NCBI GenBank assembly: GCA_022600335.1 | Contig: JAHZKN010000011.1 | Location: forward strand, 1-7,070 | DNA length: 7,070 nucleotides | Origin: Alphaproteobacteria bacterium | Lineage (GTDB): Bacteria > Pseudomonadota > Alphaproteobacteria > Rhizobiales > Hyphomicrobiaceae | Direction: 5' to 3' | Shown: positions 1-5,479 of the stretch, piece after piece | Numbering within the stretch: position 1 is the first letter of the stretch | Layout of the letters: each line of letters begins with the position of its first letter | Translations under genes and position numbers: made by a program | Notes under the pieces: generated by a model | Databases searched by the model: none | Seen by the model: only the letters and a program-made list of their open reading frames with translations | Told to the model about the DNA's origin: nothing

Positions 1-65
1 CTGCCGACAAGTATGAGGCGTGGAAAGAGATTATCTGGGAATTTGATCCCAGCCAGATGCTGTAA
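1..65 (+). CDS. tolA: TolA, C-terminal end only (5' truncated by window)
   Basis: The reading frame starting at base 3 gives ADKYEAWKEIIWEFDPSQML and then a TAA stop at 63-65. This resembles the end of the TolA C-terminal domain in alphaproteobacteria, where a W-x-x-I...F-D/N-P-x-x-M-like tail is usual. The position directly upstream of tolB, in the same direction, agrees. TolA is an inner-membrane protein that spans the periplasm and uses proton-motive force from TolQR to act on TolB and Pal. Only 20 residues are visible, so the call rests mostly on synteny plus the tail pattern. A gap of 78 bases separates its stop from the tolB start. Confidence 0.75.
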   Translation, partial: ADKYEAWKEIIWEFDPSQML

Positions 66-143
66 ACTCCAAAATTCCTTCGATTCTCTGCCACGTTTCC
101 GTCGCGCTCGGCTGGAAGTCTCAGACGTTACGAAATACCTAGA

Positions 144-1484
144 ATGATGAGCACCTCTACTATGGCCCAGGTTTTTCCGTTTGGCGTTGTGTTGCGCGCA
201 GCCCTTGTCGCGGCTCTCAGCATCGCTCTGTTGGGCGAGGCCTCTGCCCAATTGCAGGGCCGTCAGACCCAAGGCACGATCGAACCGATCCCCATAGCGC
301 TACCGGTGTTTTCAGGCGCTGACCCACAAATGACGGCTGCGATTGCCGACGTGGTGTCCAATGATCTTGAACGTTCGGGTCTGTTTCGCCCTCTTAACCG
401 TGCCTCGTTTCTTGAGAAAATCAACGACGTCAATCAATTGCCTGGGTTTCCAAACTGGCGCCAAGTCGGCGCTGATGCACTGGTTGTTGGCAATGTCACG
501 GCAACATCTGACGGACGTTTGACGTCTGAGTTTCGCATTTGGGACACGGTTTCCGGTCGCCAACTTGCAGGACAGAGATTTTCAACGCGACCACAAAACT
601 GGCGCCGCATTGGACACCTGATTGCAGATCAAGTTTACGAGCGTCTGACCGGTGAGAAAGGCTATTTTGATACGCGTGTCGTGTTTGTCGATGAAACGGG
701 ACCGAAGAAGAACCGCGTCAAACGCCTTGCAATTATGGATCAAGATGGCGCCAACGTACGGCTTCTGACGAAAGGTAATGAATTGGTGCTCACGCCGCGG
801 TTTAGTCCAACGCGGCAAGAGATTGCGTACACGTCGTACACCAAAGACCAGCCGCGCGTTGTGTTGTTGGATCTCGCGAGCAACAAACGACAAGTGCTAG
901 GCAACTTTCGCGGCATGACCTTTGCACCACGCTTTTCACCAGACGGCCGACGCATTGTCATGAGCAAGCAGGCTGGCGGCGATGCCAACTTGTTTGAGCT
1001 GGATGTTGTCTCGCGGCAAACACGACAGCTCACCAATTCTCCAGGCATTGATACCGCGCCCTGTTACGCACCCGATGGACAACGCATTGTTTTTGAATCC
1101 GATCGTGAAGGGTCGCAGCAACTCTATGTGATGAATGCAGATGGATCTGGCGTTGTGCGCATTAGTTTTGGTGACGGTCGCTACTCAACACCGGTGTGGT
1201 CACCGCGTGGCGACTACATTGCGTTCACCAAACAGCTGGCCGGGCGGTTTCTCATCGGTGTGATGCGCCCAGATGGATCGGGTGAGCGCATTCTCACCTC
1301 AGGTTTTCACAATGAAGGTCCAACCTGGGCCCCGAATGGCCGGGTTCTGATGTTCTTTCGCGAAAGTCCCGGTGCAAATGGCGGTTCGAAGATCTATTCA
1401 GTCGATGTCACCGGCTATAACGAGCGAGTCGTGGCAACCCCATCCTATGCCTCAGATCCAGCCTGGTCGCCGCTTCTGAAATAG
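144..1484 (+). CDS. tolB: Tol-Pal system periplasmic beta-propeller protein TolB
   Basis: Predicted protein of 446 residues, the usual TolB length. Residues 1-35 form a signal peptide: a hydrophobic run at about 14-31 and an A-S-A cleavage site before Q36. The N-terminal alpha/beta domain spans about 44-170, with A-D-A-L-V-V-G-N-V at 110-118. The rest is a beta-propeller built from PD40/WD40-like blades, each marked by a P-x-(F/Y/W)-(S/A)-P-x-G-like turn (PRFSP at 218, [28 protein letters not shown] and a terminal PAWSP). In the Tol-Pal complex TolB binds Pal through the propeller, and TolA through its flexible mature N-terminus. The context, just after tolA, agrees. The first ATG (144) is taken as start; ATGs at 147 and 162 would also leave a usable signal peptide, and no clear Shine-Dalgarno sequence separates them. 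It is probably co-transcribed with tolA. Confidence 0.97.
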   Translation: MMSTSTMAQVFPFGVVLRAALVAALSIALLGEASAQLQGRQTQGTIEPIPIALPVFSGADPQMTAAIADVVSNDLERSGLFRPLNRASFLEKINDVNQLPGFPNWRQVGADALVVGNVTATSDGRLTSEFRIWDTVSGRQLAGQRFSTRPQNWRRIGHLIADQVYERLTGEKGYFDTRVVFVDETGPKKNRVKRLAIMDQDGANVRLLTKGNELVLTPRFSPTRQEIAYTSYTKDQPRVVLLDLASNKRQVLGNFRGMTFAPRFSPDGRRIVMSKQAGGDANLFELDVVSRQTRQLTNSPGIDTAPCYAPDGQRIVFESDREGSQQLYVMNADGSGVVRISFGDGRYSTPVWSPRGDYIAFTKQLAGRFLIGVMRPDGSGERILTSGFHNEGPTWAPNGRVLMFFRESPGANGGSKIYSVDVTGYNERVVATPSYASDPAWSPLLK

Positions 1485-1530
1485 CACACAGGCCCGCGCC
1501 TCTTTGGGCACGGATTGCGGCGCCACGCAG

Positions 1531-1558
1531 TTTTCATCCGTGCGAAGGCGGCTATATT
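1531..1558 (+). promoter_or_regulatory. Weak possible sigma70-type promoter for the small lipoprotein genes
   Basis: TTTTCA (1531-1536) and TATATT (1553-1558) are separated by 16 bases. Matches to the consensus are 4 of 6 and 5 of 6. It is the best pair I found in this gap, but it would leave a leader of about 190 bases before the first lipoprotein gene. Read-through from tolB is equally possible. Confidence 0.25.
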
Positions 1559-1584
1559 TATCCGTTTGTTTACATATACTTAGA

Positions 1585-1605
1585 AGATGCGGCTTCGCCG
1601 AATCT
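1585..1605 (+). other. Small stem-loop downstream of tolB
   Basis: AGAT-G-CGGC-TTC-GCCG-A-ATCT folds into an 8-bp stem with one internal G/A mismatch and a 3-base loop. No run of T follows, so it is not a classical intrinsic terminator. It could protect the 3' end of the tolB transcript or simply be a structured leader element. Confidence 0.3.
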
Positions 1606-1743
1606 CCAGGTTTAATCCGGCTGAAATCAGCGTGGCATTTTCGCATCAATGGGGTTGGAAAACAGTTGGAAAACCGCCTCTGTTCTTGATCGACAGACCC
1701 CATGCCGGTACCCCAATACTCGGCTAGTTGCCGTCCAGCATTT

Positions 1744-1750
1744 GGAGTGG
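1744..1750 (+). promoter_or_regulatory. Ribosome binding site for first micro-lipoprotein
   Basis: GGAGTGG lies 5 bases before the ATG at 1756, or 8 bases counted from the GGAG core. This supports translation of the short frame that follows and this choice of start codon. Confidence 0.5.
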
Positions 1751-1755
1751 ATTAG

Positions 1756-1887
1756 ATGCTTGGAGTTAAGGGGCTGATGGTTCTTTCGGTAGTGGTCACG
1801 GCGGTTGCGCTTAGCGCATGTCGACGTGAAGCACATGTACCGATGAAACTTGGCGCTGATGTTCCGGCAGCTGCTCTGGTTCGATAA
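1756..1887 (+). CDS. Micro-lipoprotein 1 (43 aa), unknown function, tandem paralogue
   Basis: A 43-residue protein beginning MLGVKGLMVL. Residues 5-21 form a lipoprotein signal peptide ending in the lipobox L-S-A-C with Cys22, the predicted lipidation site. The mature part is only 22 residues, beginning C-R-R-E and containing HVPMKLGADVPAAA, with arginine last. Arg at +2, rather than Asp, argues against inner-membrane retention, so an outer-membrane location facing the periplasm is likely. The next gene encodes a mature peptide differing at only two positions, mostly through synonymous codon changes; this is the main evidence that such a short frame is real. The signal peptides align as well (VKG here against the MKG start there). 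It lies between tolB and pal, and a ribosome binding site precedes it. I do not recognise a named family; a structural or accessory envelope role is inference. Confidence 0.8.
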   Translation: MLGVKGLMVLSVVVTAVALSACRREAHVPMKLGADVPAAALVR

Positions 1888-1890
1888 TTC

Positions 1891-1906
1891 TTTCTGGTAC
1901 CAGAAA
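1891..1906. repeat. Perfect 16-bp palindrome between the two micro-lipoprotein genes
   Basis: TTTCTGGTACCAGAAA is its own reverse complement. It starts 3 bases after the stop of the first small gene and ends 4 bases before the ribosome binding site of the second. As RNA it could form a 6-bp stem with a GUAC loop close to that site; as DNA it has the symmetry of a dimeric regulator's operator. The sequence alone does not separate these. Confidence 0.6.
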
Positions 1907-1910
1907 ACAT

Positions 1911-1917
1911 AGGAGAG
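1911..1917 (+). promoter_or_regulatory. Strong ribosome binding site for second micro-lipoprotein
   Basis: AGGAGAG ends 6 bases before the ATG at 1924. It is the best Shine-Dalgarno sequence in the window and is better than those of tolB, cpoB or tilS, which suggests this tiny lipoprotein may be made at a high level. Confidence 0.8.
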
Positions 1918-1923
1918 AAGATT

Positions 1924-2046
1924 ATGAAGGGCGCTATTGTTATCGCCACAGTTTGTGCAGCAGTTGCTCTCGGCGCATGTCGTCGTGAAGAGCATGTTCC
2001 AATGAAGCTCGGCGCCGACGTTCCGGCCGCTGCTCAGGTTCGCTAG
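1924..2046 (+). CDS. Micro-lipoprotein 2 (40 aa), unknown function, tandem paralogue
   Basis: A 40-residue protein beginning MKGAIVIATV, with a short lipoprotein signal peptide and lipobox L-G-A-C at Cys19. The mature part has 22 residues: C-R-R-E-E, then HVPMKLGADVPAAA, ending Q-V-R. Against its upstream twin the only changes in the mature peptide are A to E at the fifth position and L to Q at the twentieth, while nine other codons differ only synonymously. This indicates selection on the peptide. Arg at +2 predicts outer-membrane sorting by Lol. There is no C-terminal Lys, so Lpp-style cross-linking to peptidoglycan is not expected through the terminus, although one internal Lys is present. 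The strong AGGAGAG site and the terminator just downstream frame it as the last gene of a small unit. Function unknown. Confidence 0.85.
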   Translation: MKGAIVIATVCAAVALGACRREEHVPMKLGADVPAAAQVR

Positions 2047-2092
2047 GAACACTTGTTGTACAGTCCGTAGTTTCGGCTGCGGAACGGCAATA

Positions 2093-2142
2093 AAAAGAAA
2101 CCGAATCGCCACGCCTTCGCGTGTCGGTTCGGTTTTTCTTTT
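2093..2142 (+). terminator. Strong intrinsic terminator after the micro-lipoproteins
   Basis: The arms CCGAATCGCCACGC (2101-2114) and GCGTGTCGGTTCGG (2119-2132) pair across a CTTC loop with one wobble and one mismatch, followed by TTTTTCTTTT. The upstream AAAAGAAA can pair with the T-rich tail, so the element also looks usable from the opposite direction. It separates the tolB/lipoprotein side from pal, so pal probably needs its own promoter or partial read-through. Confidence 0.9.
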
Positions 2143-2148
2143 GTGCAG

Positions 2149-2154
2149 TATAAT
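2149..2154 (+). promoter_or_regulatory. Possible -10 element (TATAAT) for pal
   Basis: A perfect TATAAT lies 7 bases after the terminator tail. The expected -35 position falls within the terminator's 3' arm and shows no good match (GGTTCG at 17-base spacing), so the promoter would be weak or activator-dependent. Transcription would start near 2161 and give a pal leader of roughly 300 bases. A promoter is expected in this interval because of the terminator, but I cannot place it firmly. Confidence 0.4.
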
Positions 2155-2466
2155 GTTGTTGTCGCGGTGAGGGTCCCGCGCCAGCCAGAATGGTCCTGGC
2201 TCTGTTTGTGGCACAATTGCGTTGTTTTGACCGAATCGGCCTGCAATGAGCCGCTGAAGTCCCAAAAAGTGGCATCATCTGCCGCAGGGGTGGGGCAAGC
2301 AAACAGGCAGTGGATTTCGTTGATTGGCCACATTTTGGTGCGAACTCTAGGCTGAGCGAGTGATATGAAGGACCGTTCCCGTCGTCATCGACATCCCTGA
2401 AAAATGGGTTGCAGCGCGGGTCGTCTGAACCAATCGCATCGTCCGCACCAATCTCAGGGGTCATCC
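2155..2466 (+). other. Untranslated leader upstream of pal with two tandem hairpins
   Basis: No convincing gene is seen in these 312 bases. Near its 5' end two inverted repeats sit back to back: CGCGG (2163-2167) with CCGCG (2176-2180), and AGCCAG (2183-2188) with CTGGCT (2196-2201, 7-base loop). They lie immediately downstream of the TATAAT and would be at the very 5' end of a transcript starting there. A U-rich run is absent, so they are not a standard terminator. The rest of the leader shows no motif I recognise. Confidence 0.45.
2456..2460 (+). promoter_or_regulatory. Ribosome binding site that fixes the pal start
   Basis: AGGGG lies 6 bases before the ATG at 2467. It supports that codon over the upstream in-frame ATG at 2404, which would place 21 polar residues before the lipoprotein signal peptide. 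Confidence 0.7.
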
Positions 2467-2982
2467 ATGGCGGGTTTTCGATCATTCTCTAGCGCCGCAG
2501 CGGCTGCGCTTATGGCCGCCACACTGCTAGCCGGCGGCTGTGCCAATAAATCGGCAACACCTGATAGCGCGCAACTCGGACCAGGTGCGGGTGGCAGTGG
2601 GCCAATCACGCCTGGCACACAGCGCGATTTTAGCGTCAATGTTGGCGATCTCGTATACTTCGCTTCCGACAGCACAGACTTGACGCCGGAAGCCCAAGCA
2701 ACGTTGCGCAAACAGGCGCAATGGCTACGCCAATATCCGCAATTCACCATTACGATTGAGGGCCACGCCGATGAGCGTGGCACGCGTGAATACAACATGG
2801 CGCTGGGCGCACGCCGTGCAACCGCGGTGCGCAACTACCTGACCCGGACGGGCATTCAAGCACAGCGCTTGCGCACTATCTCCTACGGTAAGGAGCGGCC
2901 GGTTGCGGTGTGCAACGACATTTCCTGTTGGTCGCAAAACCGCCGGGCGCAAACTGTGCTGAACAACCGCGTGGCCGGATAA
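2467..2982 (+). CDS. pal: Peptidoglycan-associated lipoprotein Pal
   Basis: A 171-residue protein, a typical Pal size. Residues 1-24 are an Ala-rich lipoprotein signal peptide ending A-G-G-C, with Cys25 lipidated and A-N at +2/+3, as expected for outer-membrane delivery. A Gly/Pro/Ser-rich linker (about 28-52) leads to the OmpA-like domain at 55-165. That domain carries the Pal signature GHADERGTREYNMALGARRA at 99-118; Asp102 and Arg117 match the pair that binds the meso-diaminopimelate of peptidoglycan in this family. Cys149 and Cys154 (C-x4-C-W-S-Q-N-R-R) could form a disulfide. Pal holds the outer membrane to the cell wall and cycles between peptidoglycan and TolB during division. The terminator upstream suggests transcription separate from tolB. 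The start was chosen from the ribosome binding site and signal peptide. Confidence 0.97.
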   Translation: MAGFRSFSSAAAAALMAATLLAGGCANKSATPDSAQLGPGAGGSGPITPGTQRDFSVNVGDLVYFASDSTDLTPEAQATLRKQAQWLRQYPQFTITIEGHADERGTREYNMALGARRATAVRNYLTRTGIQAQRLRTISYGKERPVAVCNDISCWSQNRRAQTVLNNRVAG

Positions 2983-3046
2983 GTCCGGGCCTTTGGCTCG
3001 GGAAGGCATTTGGTCGAATGTTCTGCCGTCGAGACAGCGCGCCCTA

Positions 3047-3075
3047 TTGATTTGCCCTCAGTTGGCCGCAAAAAT
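3047..3075 (+). promoter_or_regulatory. Weak possible promoter between pal and the Pal-like gene
   Basis: TTGATT (3047-3052) and AAAAAT (3070-3075) have 17 bases between them, with 4 of 6 matches each to the sigma70 consensus. It lies in the 144-base gap after pal and would start transcription about 45 bases before the next ATG. Nothing in the gap resembles a terminator, so read-through from pal is at least as likely. Confidence 0.2.
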
Positions 3076-3126
3076 TCGCCACACTTGGCGCTCTGAGCAG
3101 GTTCTCAGTCTAAGGTTTGTTAGGCC

Positions 3127-4179
3127 ATGTTGCGGCGTTTGGTACAATTCAGCGTTGGTGCTCAGGCACCATTCGGGCAGGCTTTTGCCGGCGCCTGCTG
3201 GTATCTTTTGACTTGTTTCCTGGTGTTTTCTGTCTCGACGGTCGGCCAAGCTGCTGATGATCAGTTTCCCAATCGTGCTGCCCATCCTGGGCCAGCTAAT
3301 GAAGCCGTGCTTGGCACATTCCATTTGAATGGCCGTTTGAACGGCAACGGCCCTATCACGAGCGAGGGTGGGACAGGAGCGGGTCCAGAAAATCCCGACG
3401 CGGCGCGAGAGCGCCCACGTGCAACCTCGCGGCAGCTGGTGGAGATGTTTGCAGACGCGCGCGCCGCCCTCGAATCCGGAGACGATGACAGAGCTCGCCA
3501 ACTCTTTGAGCAACTGATTGCAGCCAAGCCGGACGGTCGCCTGGCGGATGAATCCCGAGCCCATCTTGGTCAACTCTATCGTGGCAGAAAGGCGCGCCAA
3601 GCGACTAGGCGTCACACCCGGCCCCAACCTAAGACAAGCGGGGTTGAGCCGCATCAAGGCTCGCGCCGCGAAAAGACTTACGGTCCGCTACGTCCGGAAC
3701 GCGAGAAGGAAATGCATCAACGGGCGCTACGCGCGCGTCAGCTGGCGATGATGGAACGGCAGTTCATCGCCGACGTTGGCGATCGTGTTTTCTTTTCTGT
3801 TGGGAGCCACCGGCTCGGCGCCCGCGCACGCGATGTGTTGCAGGCTCAGGCTCGATGGCTCAATGCACACCCAACATTGAGTGCGAACATTACCGGCCAT
3901 GCAGATGATGGTCGCTTGTCGCCAGAAGCACAGGAAACGCTTTCTTATGATCGTGCCCGGATTGTGCGGGATCGCCTCATTGAAGAAGGTGTCGCATCAA
4001 GCCGCCTGCAGTTGGTTGGAGTTGGCCGCGCGCAACCGATTGCGGATTGTCCAGACGCGACGTGTTCGGCACAAAACCGGCGCGTGGTGACCGTGATTGG
4101 TTACAAGACCGATATTGCAAGCGATTCGTCGGCCGAGCCTGGTGTTGATTCGCGTAGCCAGCCTTCGACAGTGCGCTGA
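3127..4179 (+). CDS. Periplasmic Pal-like protein: TPR-like segment, basic linker, OmpA domain
   Basis: A 350-residue protein. Residues 1-42 look like a long signal peptide (hydrophobic core about 26-40, V-G-Q-A cleavage region) with no lipobox, so the mature protein should be soluble in the periplasm. Residues 50-98 are low-complexity and Gly/Pro/Asn-rich. Residues 101-152 resemble a tetratricopeptide helix pair (A-x-x-A-L-E-S-G-D-D-D-R-A-R-Q-L-F). Residues 152-211 are strongly basic: 18 Arg/Lys against 6 Glu. Residues 213-324 form an OmpA-like domain with about 39% identity to the neighbouring Pal (43 of 111 positions by hand alignment). Asp260 and Arg276 align with Pal's peptidoglycan-binding pair, but one residue is inserted between them and the E-R-G-T and Y-N positions are lost. 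The C-x4-C motif (308/313) and Q-N-R-R are retained. Position suggests an accessory of Tol-Pal; its exact role is unknown. The start at 3127 is the only suitable ATG, with weak Shine-Dalgarno support (AAGG at 3112). Confidence 0.85.
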   Translation: MLRRLVQFSVGAQAPFGQAFAGACWYLLTCFLVFSVSTVGQAADDQFPNRAAHPGPANEAVLGTFHLNGRLNGNGPITSEGGTGAGPENPDAARERPRATSRQLVEMFADARAALESGDDDRARQLFEQLIAAKPDGRLADESRAHLGQLYRGRKARQATRRHTRPQPKTSGVEPHQGSRREKTYGPLRPEREKEMHQRALRARQLAMMERQFIADVGDRVFFSVGSHRLGARARDVLQAQARWLNAHPTLSANITGHADDGRLSPEAQETLSYDRARIVRDRLIEEGVASSRLQLVGVGRAQPIADCPDATCSAQNRRVVTVIGYKTDIASDSSAEPGVDSRSQPSTVR

Positions 4180-4442
4180 TCACTGCCCCGGCGTGAGCGC
4201 CCTGATCTGCAAGCACTGTGGTTCATTAGCCCCTTGTACACAGAGCCCGATGGCGCCTGCCAATGGCGGTGTCATCCGCTGCCACGGGCAGTATTGCAAC
4301 AGCAGCTGGCCGCACGCATTCACAGCGCAAAACCTAACGGCAAAATTTGTCGTCGCCGGTGGAGAAATGCTATACAGGGGCCTCAGAACAGGCGAGCGTT
4401 GGTTGTGTTCTTTTGCGCCTCTATTGATGAGCAACCTCTTGC
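4180..4442. other. Non-coding gap between the Pal-like gene and cpoB
   Basis: These 263 bases hold no convincing gene on either strand. Overlapping open frames here lack ribosome binding sites and recognisable content. The gap contains a promoter-like element at 4347-4376 and no clear intrinsic terminator. Confidence 0.5.
4347..4376 (+). promoter_or_regulatory. Possible extended -10 promoter for cpoB-tilS
   Basis: TTGTCG (4347-4352), an 18-base spacer ending in TGC, then TATACA (4371-4376). The TG one base before the -10 gives an extended -10 element, which can offset the modest hexamer matches (4 of 6 each). Transcription would begin around 4383 and leave a leader of about 60 bases before cpoB. 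It is the best candidate in this gap. Confidence 0.4.
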
Positions 4443-5465
4443 ATGAAAGAGACGGGGATGGTGGCGACGAATTCCAAGTGCAGTCGAAAGTGGTGCGGGC
4501 GAAGCGTAGTTGTGGTTGCTTGCGCCTGTGTCGCGCTTCTCACAGGTGTTAGCTTCACCGCGGATCAAAGTCTTGCGCAAGATGCCGCGGCCAAGAAAGC
4601 AGAGGCGTCACGCACGCAGGCTTTGAGCCGTCGCGTCGAACAATTGGAAGAACAACTCGTTGATCTGCAGGTTGTGATTGGAACGCTTGAATCTCTCGCC
4701 AAGTCCGGTGGGCAGGGTGGCAGGACGGCATTTACCAGTGGTCGCAGTGCGTCTGCTAACGGCGCGCGCGTAAATGGTCTTGAAACGCAAATCAAGGCGC
4801 TCAGCGCTCAGGTTGCTCGGCTATCCTCAGACATGCAGGCGCTGCAAAGTGGTGGCGCTGTCGGCCCGCGCGTCTCCGGCTTTAACAGACAAACGCCAGC
4901 GCCACGCACGGCCGGCACGAGTGGCTCTGGATTTGGAGCAACAACCGTCAGTCCCGCAGCGCGCAGAGATGAGATCGGAAATTTGATTGCAGATGCGCGA
5001 CCGAGTGCTGGTTCGCGCACAGGAGCTTATGGAAATCAAGGTGCTACAGGCGGCGCCTTTGCACCGGCAGCCGTGCAAGACGCACCGCAAGCCAATTATG
5101 AGGCCGCGTATGGTCATTTGTTGCAGCAAAATTATTCTGCTGCTCAAGCCGGATTTCGAGGCTTTCTGCGCGATTTTCCTGAGCACAAGTTGGTTCCAAA
5201 TGCGCTCTATTGGCTGGGTGAGACTTACTACGTTCAACAAAATTACACCGATGCTGCTGAGGCGTTTGATATTGTGACGGCTGCGTATGCGAGTTCGAAT
5301 AAGGCGCCCGATAGCCAATTGAAGCGCGCGATGGCGCTTGCAAACCTTGGTAAGCGCTCTGAGGCGTGTTCTGCGTTTCGTACCTTGGCAAAGCGCTACC
5401 CGAATGCGCCCGATCATGTGAAATCAAAAGCCGATAGTGAGCGCCAGCGCGTCGGCTGCACGTAA
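4443..5465 (+). CDS. cpoB: Tol-Pal system coiled-coil/TPR protein CpoB (YbgF)
   Basis: A 340-residue periplasmic protein. A signal peptide runs to about residue 45 (hydrophobic 21-37, S-L-A before Q46). Two coiled-coil-like stretches follow: 56-88 (R-R-V-E-Q-L-E-E-Q-L-V-D-L-Q) and 107-136 (L-E-T-Q-I-K-A-L-S-A-Q-V-A-R-L). A Gly/Ala/Ser/Pro-rich linker spans about 138-215. The C-terminal part (219-332) carries TPR motifs, including Y-S-A-A-Q-A-G-F and A-L-Y-W-L-G-E-T-Y-Y, as in the YbgF/CpoB family. Cys309 and Cys339 could pair. In E. coli CpoB interacts with TolA and coordinates outer-membrane constriction with septal peptidoglycan synthesis. It is longer than the E. coli protein because of the second coiled coil and linker. 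The ATG at 4443 is used; the ATG at 4458 has a slightly better upstream AAGAGA and an equally good signal peptide, so the true start may be there. Confidence 0.93.
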   Translation: MKETGMVATNSKCSRKWCGRSVVVVACACVALLTGVSFTADQSLAQDAAAKKAEASRTQALSRRVEQLEEQLVDLQVVIGTLESLAKSGGQGGRTAFTSGRSASANGARVNGLETQIKALSAQVARLSSDMQALQSGGAVGPRVSGFNRQTPAPRTAGTSGSGFGATTVSPAARRDEIGNLIADARPSAGSRTGAYGNQGATGGAFAPAAVQDAPQANYEAAYGHLLQQNYSAAQAGFRGFLRDFPEHKLVPNALYWLGETYYVQQNYTDAAEAFDIVTAAYASSNKAPDSQLKRAMALANLGKRSEACSAFRTLAKRYPNAPDHVKSKADSERQRVGCT

Positions 5466-5479
5466 AGCGTTGGTCCGTT

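Larger units (their letters stand above)
1485..1755. other. Non-coding gap between tolB and the small lipoprotein genes
   Basis: I find no convincing gene in these 271 bases on either strand. They contain one small hairpin (1585-1605), a weak promoter-like pair (1531-1558) and, just before the first lipoprotein gene, a Shine-Dalgarno-like GGAG. In related bacteria tolB is normally followed closely by pal, so this gap together with the two small genes looks like lineage-specific insertion or expansion. There is no T-rich intrinsic terminator directly after tolB. Confidence 0.6.

Noticed and set aside
1569..1580. TTTACA and TATACT next to each other downstream of tolB as a promoter
   Set aside because: The hexamers are adjacent with no spacer, and neither has a matching partner at 16-18 bases.
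1627..2265. 212-codon open frame on the minus strand across the small lipoprotein genes
   Set aside because: It runs antisense through both lipopeptide genes and the terminator, has no recognisable domain or ribosome binding site, and its translation looks like random reverse-strand sequence. The short + strand frames have paralogy, lipoboxes and ribosome binding sites.
2364..2399. 11-codon frame (MKDRSRRHRHP) in the pal leader as a leader peptide
   Set aside because: No ribosome binding site and no link to a known attenuation mechanism; too short to distinguish from chance.
2404..2466. N-terminal extension of pal from the ATG at 2404
   Set aside because: It would put 21 polar and basic residues ahead of the lipoprotein signal peptide. 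The ATG at 2467 has AGGGG at the right distance and gives a normal Pal precursor.
3093..3108. CTGAG/CTCAG inverted repeat ahead of the Pal-like gene
   Set aside because: Only 5 bp with a 6-base loop and no T run; expected often by chance and not enough for a terminator or operator call.
3058..3657. 199-codon minus-strand frame opposite the Pal-like gene
   Set aside because: Shadow of the + strand coding region; no domain, signal or start site support.
4097..4552. 151-codon + strand frame overlapping the Pal-like gene end and the cpoB start
   Set aside because: It overlaps two well-supported genes in another frame, and its translation has no signal peptide, domain or plausible composition.
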